NCBI GenBank assembly: GCA_028571685.1
Contig: CM053164.1
Location: forward strand, 43,202,501 to 43,266,500
Origin: Heterohyrax brucei
Lineage: Eukaryota; Chordata; Mammalia; Hyracoidea; Procaviidae
Reading direction: 5' to 3'
DNA: 64,000 bases
Positions 10,223 to 20,312 of the stretch are shown in pieces. The notes beneath the pieces were generated by a model. The model saw only the letters and a program-made list of their open reading frames with translations. It was not told the origin of the DNA and ran no database searches. A program made the translations under genes and the position numbers. How positions within the stretch are numbered: the first letter of the stretch is position 1; each line of letters starts with the position of its first letter.

Positions 10223-11088
10223 TGTTGTGGACTGAATTGTGTTCCCCAAAACTATGTGTGGTGGTTTGGCGGGGCCATGATTCCTGGTATTGTGTGATGT
10301 TCCTCCCTGCCTCTGTGATGTTAATGAGGGAGAATGGGTAACCGTTGTGTTGGTGGGTCAGGATGCAATGTGAAAGGTGGTGTTGTGCTTTGAGGTAGTC
10401 TCTTGGGATGTGAGGTCTGACAGTTAGTTCACAAATTCATCCTAGAAAAAATGCTACATAACTCGTTGCTGAATATCACTATGGCCACCTTCAAAGTACT
10501 CCCCTTGGGAAGCTATGCATCAATGCCAGCACCTAGTCCACCCTCAAAGCAATTTTAGAACTCTTTTTCTGGAATGGCATGAGAGCTGTTGTCGTGTTAC
10601 CTTTACTGTCCTGAATGTCATCAACGTATCTTCCTTTCATTATTTCTTTTATCTTTGGGTAAAGGAAAAAGTCATTGGGGGCCATATCAGGTGAGTAGAG
10701 CCAATACAATTATTTGTTTACTGGCTAAAAACCCCCTCACAGACAGTGCTGTGTGAGCTGGTGCTTTGTTGTGATGCAAGAACCATGAGTTGTTGAAACA
10801 AAGAAGCTAACAGAGAGATTTGGGGACCGCGTGCCACCAAGAAAGCAGTGCCAGGAAATGAGTGTGTCCTTTGCAAAGGATCAATGTTACTGCGCCTCAG
10901 AATCTTCCAGTTCAGGGGAACGTTGATGACAAGGGTCTTTGTCCAGATCCAACAGAGATAGCCTTTCCCTGGAGCTGACGACCTGAAGTTGGACTTCTAG
11001 TTTATTGTACTGTGACAAATAAAATATCTGTTTTTAAAGCCATCTAGTTGTGGTATTTCTGTGAAAGCAGTACTAGAAGCCTAAGACA
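10223..11088 (+). mobile_element. MaLR-like solo LTR in L1 'A' with TSD TGCAC, carrying a mariner
   Basis: It begins TGTTGTGGACTGAATTGTG and ends GCCTAAGACA. TGCAC flanks it at 10218-10222 and 11089-11093. Between 10411 and about 10799 it is interrupted by a mariner fragment. It is oriented opposite to the LTR ending at 10191, with the two 5' ends facing each other 31 bp apart. Confidence 0.9.
10411..10799 (-). mobile_element. Mariner transposon fragment inside an LTR
   Basis: It starts at the terminal repeat TGAGGTCTGACAGTTAG shared with the copies at 17274 and 57043. On the minus strand the transposase part includes SWFLHHNKAPAHTALSVRGF then LASKQIIVL. In mariners the pattern is HDNAPAH, so the second catalytic Asp is changed to His here. 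The other end is missing; sequence stops abruptly and LTR sequence resumes at 'aagaagctaacag'. Unlike the other two copies, it extends further into the normal transposase. Confidence 0.8.
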
Positions 11089-12654
11089 TGCACCCCATGA
11101 TAGGGCTTTTAAATATGTAAAATAGATTCAAAACAGCATTGAAAAGAGAAATACACAGCTCCAAAAGAACAGTAGGAGACTTCAGCACAACACTTCTTTG
11201 GTGAAGGATAGACCATTCAGAAAGAAGGTCTCTAAAGATGTGGAAGATCTAAATGTCATAATCAACCTCTTTGACATCATAGATATGTTCAGAGCACTCT
11301 ACCCAACAGCAGACAAGTATACTTTCTTTTCCAGCATATATGAAACATTCTCCAGAATAGACTACATATAAAGTAAGCCTTAACAAAATCCAAAGCACCG
11401 AAATATTGCAAAGCATGTTTTGAGACTGTAAAGCCATAAAAGTTGAAATCAGTAACAGAAAAAGCAAGGCAAAAACAAAAACAAAACATGTGGAAGCTGA
11501 ACAACACCTTACTCAAAAACTACTGATTTATAGGAGAAATCAAGGGTGAAATAAAGAAATTCTCAGAATCAATTGAATATGAAAATGCATTCTGCCAGAA
11601 CCTTTGGAACACAGAGAAAACAGAGCATAGAGTCAATTTTTTTTAATAAATGCACATATCCACAAAAGAAGAAAGGGCTCAAATGAAAGTCTTAACTCTA
11701 CAATGTGAACAAGTAGAAAGAGAGCAGATAAAGAATGCCTTGGGAACCAGAAGAAAATAAGTAATAAAAATTAAGCCAAGTGCCATCAAGTCAGAAAATT
11801 AGAGCAGAACTAAATGAATTAGAGCACAGAAAAATGATTGAAAGTGTTAACAAGAGTAAAAGCTGGTTCTCTGAAAAGATCAACAAAATTGATAAACAGC
11901 CAAACTGATACAAGGAAAATAGGAGAGAAAGCAAGTAACCTGAATAATACATGGGGTGGGCAACATCAGAACAAACCCTACTGAAATTTAAAAATGCATA
12001 ATAGAATACTATGACAATGTGTACCCTAACAAATTTGAAAACCTAGAGGAAATGGACAATTAGAAACATGCTAACCCACCCAAATTAGCACAGATAGAAC
12101 ATCTAAATAAACCTGTAACAAAAGAAGAGATTGAAAAGGTAATTAAATATCTCCAAACACAAAAATGCCCTACTCCTGATGGTTTCAGTGGAGAATTCTA
12201 CCAACCACTCCGACATTTTAACACCATTATTAGTAAAGATATTTCAGAGCATAGAAAAGAATGAAAAATTTCAAAACTCGTTCTATGAAGTCAGAGTAAC
12301 TCTGGTACTAAAACCAGGTAAAGACAACACCACCAAAAAGAAAGTCACAGACTGCTATATCCTGTAGACTTTGATGCAACAATCCTCAAGAAAATTCTAG
12401 CCAGTAGAACTTAACGTATCAAAAAAAGTAATTCACCATGCCTAAGTGAGATTCCTACCAGGCATGCGGAAATGATTCAACATTCGACAAGTAATCAGTG
12501 TAATTAACTATATAAACGAAACAAAGGGGAATAAGCACTTGGTTTTATCAGTTGATACAGAAAATCATGTGTCATAGTCCAGCACCCACTCCTGTTACAA
12601 ATTCTCAGTAAAATTGAAATAAAAGGGAAATTCTTCACCATAATAAAGCACGTA

Positions 12655-13021
12655 TGTCTTAGTCGTCTTGTGCTGCTTTAAGAGAAATAGAACAAGTGGA
12701 TGGCTTTAAAGAGAGAAATTTTGTCTCAATCCAGTAGGCTGAAAGTTGAAATTCAGAGTGTCAGCTCCAAGGGAGTACTTTCTCCTTTCTTTGTGGGCTC
12801 CAGAAAAAAGGTCCTTGTCATCAGTGAAACCACTGAAACCACTCTTCTGGGAGCTCCTGATATACAGGGATCCAGAGTCCTTTCCCAAAGTTGTACTCAG
12901 CTCAGGGCACTGCTGCTTCCTTGATGGTATGAGGTCCCCAAATATCCATTTGCCTCTCTTTCCTTTATAGCTCAAGAGACTGCCCCAAGCCACAATGTAG
13001 TCCAGAAGCCTTCCCCTTGAG
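12655..13021 (-). mobile_element. MaLR-like LTR fragment in L1 'A'
   Basis: It begins TGTCTTAGTCGTCTTGTGCT with family blocks through 'ggtatgaggtccccaaatat' and 'tcctttatagctcaagagac'. It is truncated at the right side, where L1 RT sequence resumes ('ggtgctggaggttctagcca'). Confidence 0.8.
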
Positions 13022-15368
13022 AACACCAGAAAAGGATACCCTTTTTACTACTTTTGTTCAGTATGGTGCTGGAGGTTCTAGCCAGAAAAAGTCAGTGTAC
13101 AAAAAGAAATAAAGGCCATTCCCATTGGTAAAGAGGGAGTAAAAGTATATTAGCAGAAGATACAGTTTTATGTACAGAAGACTCTAAAGAAACCACAAAA
13201 AACTAACAACTGGAACTAATACAAGAATTCAGCAAATTGTCTGAATACAAGATCAACATACAAAATTCTGATGGGTTCCTCTACACCAACAAAGAGGATA
13301 TCACCAAACAATACCATTTAAAAATAGCCTACAAAATACTTAATAATAAACCTAACCAAAGATGTAAAATACATATATTAAGAAAGTTGTAAGACACTAC
13401 TGCAAGAAACCAGAAGAGACCTATGTAAGTGAAGAAACTCACCTCGCTCATGGATAGGAAGACTCAATATTGTCAAAATGCCTATTCTACCCAAAGCAAT
13501 CTATAGATATAGTGCAGTCTGATCCAAATTCCATTGCCACTTTTTAATGAGGTGGAGAAACAAATCACCGGTGTCATATGGAAAAGAGAGAAGCCCTGGA
13601 TAAGTAAAACATTACTGAAGAAGAACAAAGTGGGAGGCCAACACACTGCCTGACTTTAGAACCTGTTATATTGCAACAGTAGTCAAAACAAGCTGCTAGT
13701 GGTTGAGCCACAAATACATAGACCAATGGGACAGAATTGAGAATCCACGTGTAAAACCATCTACCTATGACAAATAACCCAATTAAAAAATGGGCAAATG
13801 ATATGAACAGGCACTTTACCAAAGCAGACTTTCAGGCAGCTATCAGATACATGAGGAAATGTTCATGATTATTAGCCATTAGAGAAATGCAAATCAAAAC
13901 TATAATTAGATACATTTTATCCCAACAAGGCTGGCATTAATCTAAAAAAAAATTATGGTAAATGTTGGAGAAGCTGTGTAGAGAGTGGGACAGTTACACC
14001 TTGCTGCTGGTAATGTAAAATGGTACAACCACTTTGGAGATCTATTTGCCACTTTCTTAAAAAGTTAGAAATACCATACAATCCAGTAATCCTGTTTCTT
14101 GAAATAACACCCTAGAGAAATAAGATCTGCCACAAAAATAGATACATGCACACACATGTTCATCACAGCACTGTCTGCAATAGTACAAAGAAGAACTCAA
14201 CCTAGGATGCCATCAGTGGATGAATGAATAAACAAACTATAGTATATTCACACAATGGAGTATTATGAAATGATAAAGAACAACAATGAATTTGGGAAAG
14301 ATCTCATAACATAGGGGAATCTGCAAGGCATTATGCTGAGTGAAATTAGTAGCAAAAGGACAAATGTCATAGGAGACCACTATTATAAGAACTGAAGTAA
14401 AGGTTTAAACGCAGAAGAAAATAGTGTTTGATGGTTATGAAGGTGGGGAGGGTGGGAGTGGGGTAATCTTTCATAGGATAGTAGACAAGAATTATTTTAG
14501 ATGAACGTAGGGAGAACATACAGTAAAGAAGTCAGCACAGCTGGGCTAAATCAAATGCAACGATGTGTCCTCAATATAACCAAACACTTAAAGGGACAGA
14601 TTAACAGAGTCCAGGGTCTAAAGAGCATTGTTTCAGGGGATATCTAGGTCAATCGATACAAGAAAATTTAATAACAGAATATATTGTATTCCACTTAGGT
14701 GAGTTGTGTCTGGGGTCTTAAATGCTAGAGAGCAGCCATCCAAGAAGCATCAACTGGTCTCAACCCATCTGAAGGAAAGGAGAATGAAAAGCATCAAGGA
14801 CATAAGGAAAATTTGAGAACAAGAGCAAGAGATGGCCACATATAACTGAGACTACATCAACAAGAGAGCTGAGAAGCTAGATGGTGCCTGGCTACCACCC
14901 ATGACTGACCTTACTGAGAAGTCAAGAAAAATGGGGCAGGAGAAATGTGGGATGCAGAACTTGAAGTCTCTTAAAAACACCAGGCTTTATGATTTGACAG
15001 AGTGGTGGGTCCTTGGAGGACATGGCTCCTGGACTCTCTGTTAGCCCCAAACAAACCATTCTGGAAGCCAACTCCCCAGAGAAAGATTGAGCTGGTCTAT
15101 AAAACCTAAAGTGATACTGGTGAAGAGTGGTTTTTGGCTTCGATTCAGGACAGTGACTGGGCAGCACCTGTCTGGAAGCAAAATGAGAAGGCAGAGAGGA
15201 ATAGGAGCTGGTTGAGTGGACACTGAAAATACAGTGTAGAGGGGAGTAGTATGCTGTCACAGTGTGAGGAGAACAGCTAGGGTAATGTAACAAAGTGTGT
15301 GTAAGTTTTTATGTGAGAAACTGACTCAAATCATAAACTTTTACTTAATACCCAACAAATAAAAAATG

Positions 15369-16759
15369 TATATATACATTATCCTGAAGGAAAAAAATGT
15401 GTATTTTCTTGGCACTATTTCTGACTTCAAGATAGAGAAATACAGTAATAGTTCATAGGTAAATAATAAGTTAAGGAGGCTATCAGTGGACTATGGAACA
15501 TGGTGTACTCAGATCTGTAGACTGGGCTTTGCTGAGGCAGTGCTGATACCTTTTAGAGATGGCCAGCTACTAAGGCTCCAGCGTGTAAAAACTGTCTTGC
15601 ACTTCAGATTTGTGTAATTTCATGTGTATGTCATGTTATGAAGTCTTGTAGGTGTGTATTTTCAAAGAGGTGGATTTTTGCCCCATTGGTCCTCGTACTG
15701 GAGCCTGGTAATTTTTGGAAAGTAATGAAACTAGAGGGGAAATGTACCATTTAGTTGTTAGCTGGTTATAATACAGGCCAAGCTAAGTATGTTTTCTTTT
15801 CCTTTTTTTTCTACCTCCACCTTGCAGCACTTTTTGTCCTTTTCTATTTCTCTGTTCTCTTGCCTATCCTTCCCTTTTAAAAAAAGTTAATGTAAGCAAT
15901 ATCCAAGGAATCTGTGCTCTGTGTTCATGTCATTTCCTCCAGGGTGAAATAAAGGAATTGTGGTGTTATTGCTCTTCTATTTGATTTGTGTTAATCTTCA
16001 CCACCATCTCTATCTTGAGGTTAGGTGCTATGTTTTCTACTTCCTATGTAATTCCCCAGGTGTGCAATATGTATGTCTGTGAGTAGTGGGTTTTTAATAA
16101 ATGTTCTTGACTGATTTACTGACCTGTGTCCATTGTAAGAGAATGATGCTACACTTTTATTTCAAATAGGCTATTGAGTGTTAAGGCAGAGTGTTTCAGG
16201 AGTTCTTTGAGGTTGAAGGTAAGACTTGGAGAAATCCTGAAAGGTAACACTTTGAGATTCTGAAAGATAGTTAAACTGATTTCTTTGTTTTGAAGAATAC
16301 TTGTGTCATATTTTTATTATATGTAATACAGCAAGCAATCTCTGAGTCACTCACTGAGAGGATCTTTGGAATTGAGCATGTGATGAAACAAAAAAAGAGA
16401 AAAATAAATTTATATATCATTTCATATATATTTTTAACTTTATTATGTATTCAAACAGTTATGACAGCATTTTAATTTTTGATTAACATTTACTGTACCT
16501 TAGGACCCTCCTTTAAAAGGACCCATTTGGCTGAACTTTTTGAAAACTAAGGATCTTTGTGATTGTTCATCATATAAGATTCTTTGCTTTTTAAAAATAC
16601 TCATGGCAAAATTCCTTTAAATGGAGAACTCTCAAGTGCATTTTCAAAATGACTTTATCAAAATTTAACTTCCCACAACCCTGTAGTAAAGACTTTCTAA
16701 TTTATTTGTATTTATGTTCAGATTTACTTAAAGTAGAACAAATTTTGGGGTTAGATTAA
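15369..16759. other. Intron, no recognised feature
   Basis: Mostly AT-rich unique-looking sequence. A weak L2-like ending ('tttttaataaatgttcttga') occurs near 16090-16120, too little to call. Confidence 0.4.
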
Positions 16760-17273
16760 AGTATATAACAGCCTTATTTAGATATAAGTCATATACCATG
16801 AAATTCACCCTTTATAAGTACATGGTACTTTTTAATATATTCTCGAAGTTGTGCTACCGTGACCAGTATCTAACTGCAGAATGTGTGACCATAAAGACAA
16901 ACGCAGTAGCAGTCACCCCTATTCTCTTCTCCATCAGCCCCTGGAAACCATTAATCTACTTCTATTTTTGTGGATTTGTCAGTTCTGGACATTTCCTGTA
17001 AATGGAACAATGCACTATGGAATCTTTTGTGTTTGAACTCTTTCATTTAGCATAGTGTTTTCAAGGTTTAGCCCCATTATAACCAGTATCAGTTTTTCTT
17101 TGTTATTATAATTCAATAATAGTCCAGTGTGTGTGTATACTACGTTTTATTTATCCATTCATCAGTTGATTATTTGGTTCGTTTCCAGTTTTTGAATCTT
17201 ATGAATAGCGCTGCTGTGAACATTCATGTTGAAGTTTTTGTGTGGACCTATGTTTTTAGTTTCCTTGGGTATA

Positions 17274-17833
17274 TGAGGACTTACAGTTAAATTCACAAAC
17301 TCGTCCTAGACACAGTGCTGTGTACATCATTGCTGACTATCACTATGGCCACCTGTGAATTACTCTCCTTGAGAAGCTATGCACCGATGTCAGTGTCTAG
17401 TCCACGTTTCAAAATAATTTTAGAACCCTTTTTCTGGAATGGCCATCAGAACTGTCATTGTATTACCCTTGATATCCCAAATATTATCAAAATGTCTTTC
17501 TTTCAATATTTCCTTTATCTTTAGGTAAAGAACAAAGTCATTGGGGGCCAGATTAGGTAAGTAGGGAGGGTGTTCCAATACAGTTCATTTGTTTGCTGGC
17601 TAGAAACTCTTTCACAGACAACTATACAATTAAATTCATAAACTTGCCACTTGGCCATTGTTGCAATGGCCATTCCAGAAAGAGTTTCAAAATTGCTCTG
17701 AAGGGTAGACTAGGCACTGGCATCGGTGCATAGCTTCCCAAGGTGGATGCTATAAAGGGGACCACAGTGATATTCAGCAGTGTGGTATGTAGCACTTAGA
17801 ATAAGTTGATAGACTTAATTGCCAGATCTTGTG
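17274..17833 (-). mobile_element. Fold-back mariner element (non-autonomous), TA-flanked
   Basis: It lies between TA dinucleotides in old L1 ('gggtaTA...TAactagg'), with the L1 continuous when it is removed. The left arm, about 17276-17450, and the reverse complement of the right arm, about 17660-17831, share 'gctatgcaccgatg', 'ccagtg/tcagtg', 'ctagtc' and 'tctggaatggcca' in the same order. About 170-180 bp on each side are therefore inverted copies. The centre keeps the region coding for the final Asp motif on the minus strand ('cattgggggccagattaggt'). It cannot make transposase. Confidence 0.85.
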
Positions 17834-18411
17834 TAACTAGGAATAGAATTGCTGAATCAGATACTAACTCAATATTTAACATTTGTGGAACTGCCACAAG
17901 TGTTTTCTAATGTAGCTGCATCATTTTATGGCTCCATCAACAAAACACATGAGAATTCAAATTTCTCCACATCCTTGCCAGCAGTTGTTATTATTATCTG
18001 GTTTGTTTTTATTGTTTTATTATAACACTTCTAGTGGTTGTGAAGTCCTTGTCAATATGATTTTGATTTGTGTTTCCTCCCTGAGTAATGATGTGTTGAG
18101 CATCTTTCTATGTTCCTGTTGGCCATTTGTGTATCGTCTTTGAAGAAATGTCTATTCAAATTCTTTGCCCATTTAAAAATTGGGTTACTTGTCTTTTTAT
18201 TGTTGACTGCAAATGTTCTTTATATATTCAAAGCACAAGTTCTTCATCAGATATGTGATTTTCTCCTATTTTGTGGGTTGTCTTTTCACTTTCTTAGTAG
18301 TAACCATGAAAGCACAAAACATTTAATTTTGAGGAAGTTCAGTTTATTTTTTTTTCTTTTGTTGCTTGTATGTTTGATTTCTTATATGTAAAATCATTGC
18401 CTACGCTGAAG

Positions 18412-18582
18412 TTGGAAACTCTGGTAACATAGTGGTTCAGTGATACAGCTGCTAACCAAAAGGTTGGCAGTTCAAATCCACATGGTGCTTCTTGGAAACT
18501 CTATCAAGCAGTTCTATTCTGTCTGTAGAGTTGCTATGGGTCAGAATTGACTTAGCAGCAGTGGGTTTGGTTGGTTTTTTTA
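18412..18582 (+). repeat. AfroSINE in old L1
   Basis: 'ggtaacatagtggttcagtg', 'gctaaccaaaaggttggcag', 'ttcaaatccacatggtgctt' and a 'ggtttggttggttttttt' tail. Confidence 0.92.
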
Positions 18583-18774
18583 AGCTATGGTTATGAAGAT
18601 TTATGTTACCCTTTAAGAGTTTTATAATATTTCTTCTTACATCTATGTCTATGATCCATCTTGAGTTAATTTTGTGAATGGTGTGAGGAAGGATCCCAGC
18701 TGTGATTTTCATAGATTTTATGTTGAATCTGCAAATCAATTTGGAGAGTTGCTTTACTAAAAATCTTCATTCTT

Positions 18775-19180
18775 GAAAAAGAGAGGTACAGCTCAAGAAC
18801 TCTACTCAAAAACCACAATTGATGGTCAGATGGCCTGGAGGATCCTCTGGGAGCATGGCCCCTAGACCTGCTGCTGCTGCTGTCTGGAAAACGCTACTGA
18901 GGTCAACTCTTTGGACAAAAGTGGACTGGACTTGGGGACACAGTGTGACCATATAGTGTATATACTTTATGGTTCTGTATATTTATAGGATGCTGTCCTA
19001 CTGGTCTCCTTGTCGATGGGAGAGAAGAGGGTGGAGAAGGGCCAGGAGATTGTTAAGAAGATATGACAACTACAGAATGAAAACGAGTATGCAGTCTCTG
19101 GGCAAGGAGAGCAGAAGGAGCTGCAGATAGGCAGGCATGCATAATTAATTTAGATTGTATACTTTCACTTAGTCACACAC
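18775..19180 (+). mobile_element. L1 3' UTR fragment inserted with 10-bp TSD, no poly(A)
   Basis: It is collinear with the 3' UTR at 47.9-48.3 kb ('cagctcaagaactct', 'gggagcatggcccctagacc', 'ggagagaagagggtggagaa', 'gcagaaggagctgcagatag'). CTTCATTCTT flanks it at 18765-18774 and 19181-19190. It ends 'tttcacttagtcacacac' with no A-tail. Confidence 0.82.
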
Positions 19181-20312
19181 CTTCATTCTTCCAATTCTAT
19201 GAACACAAAATATCTTTCCATATTTTTATATTTTAATTTCTTTCAACAGTGTTTTATAGTTTTTACTTAAAAATCTTGTCCTTCTTTGGTTAAGTTTATT
19301 CCTAAGTATTTTATTTATTTTTTGATGCTATTGTAGATGGACTAGTTTTCTTTCTTTCTTTTTTATTATGACTGACGGAACGTGTACATTCCCATATAAA
19401 TTTACATGCCTATATGCAGCTTCCACTGCTCTCCCTGCACGGTGGTAGCACACTCTTCCTCTTTGCACCATACATTTCCTGTCCTCCCAGCAGTCTCCCA
19501 TCCCCTCCACTCTACCCACTCCCCTCCCTCCAGTATGAGGTCAGCAGTATGACATGCTATAGATGCACAGAACCGTAGAATGCCCAGAAAATATGATCAC
19601 TCTGCGTTGTCTAGTCCAATCCATTGCTGTTCGAAGAGTTGACCTTCGTTATGATTCATGGACAGGGCCAGAGGCCATGTTGCCAGAGGAACCCCAAAGT
19701 CCCTGGACCATCAATTGTGATCTTTTAGTGGAGATCTCAGGGTGTATCCCTATTAATTCTTGTGTTGCCAGTGAGACTCAACTTTGTGAGCTCCGTTGCA
19801 GCTATCACTGGTGGTGGCTGGGAACCATCTGGTTCTTCCAGTCACAAGCCAATGTAGACACCCACTTATGTGGTCCTGTCTGTCATCAGGTTATCATCAG
19901 GACCTCGGTGATCATCTGTTCGTGCTGAGTTGGGACCATTTGCTGTACTCTCAAATGGCAGCTTGGCAGCTTTTAAGACCCCAGACACCGCTCAACAGTG
20001 TGGGGTGCAGAGAGTCCTTATTAACAAAACGCTAGTTGTGCATTTGGCCTCAGTTTCCCCTGAGAGCACGGTCTGCAGCCGCCTGCATCAGCTACTCTGT
20101 CCTTGAAATATTGGGTTAAGATGGGAGGAGTACTTGAGTTGTGTTGAAGTCCAGTTAATATTGATCTTCTTTCTAAAGTGTGCTGTCACTGATTTCACCC
20201 AAGCAAGTTTCTAACAACTATCTAAACTCTCTCCCCGTTGCCTTCCCGCCCTTCCCATGCTTGCAGCCATCAAAGAGTCTTTTCTTCTGTGCATGAGTCT
20301 GATTTTAAGTTC

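Larger units (their letters stand above)
9366..14400 (+). pseudogene. L1 ORF2 remnant (endonuclease-RT), interrupted
   Basis: It starts near 9366 with MATLNSYLSITMLNVNRLN-like sequence, matching the L1 endonuclease N-terminus. Endonuclease sequence resumes after the LTRs at about 11150-11370. RT sequence is at 12060-12650 ('SFYEVRVTLVLKPGKDN'), then 13050-13750, and a Cys-region and C-terminal part run to 14400. Three LTR insertions and many stops and frameshifts break it. Confidence 0.8.
7986..15368 (+). mobile_element. L1 LINE 'A', sense, 5'-truncated and multiply interrupted
   Basis: ORF1 remains (8.1-9.0 kb), the inter-ORF region, ORF2 remains (9.37-14.4 kb) and a lineage-type 3' UTR ending 'cccaacaaataaaaaa' lie in order. 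Insertions at 9680-10191, 10223-11088 and 12655-13021 split it. 3' UTR blocks include 'ggtcttaaatgctagagagc' and 'gaactgactcaaatcataaa'-like sequence. It is decayed in every frame and cannot be active. Confidence 0.88.
16760..19345 (-). mobile_element. Old antisense L1 (3' UTR into ORF2), interrupted three times
   Basis: Reading the plus strand, 'ccatgaaattcaccctttat', 'acatttcctgtaaatggaac', 'tatccattcatcagttgatt' and 'aatttctccacatccttgcc' are the familiar reverse complement of an old mammalian L1M-type 3' region. Insertions are a mariner (17274-17833), an AfroSINE (18412-18582) and a short L1 tail (18775-19180). L1 sequence resumes collinearly after each one. Confidence 0.82.

Noticed and set aside
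14922-15293. 123-aa minus-strand ORF
   Set aside because: It is antisense to the 3' UTR of L1 'A'. No homology is visible.
19563-19928. 121-aa plus-strand ORF
   Set aside because: It lies in the 3' UTR of antisense L1 'B'. The same reading recurs at 30783-30998 in another L1 3' UTR copy, so it is a shadow.
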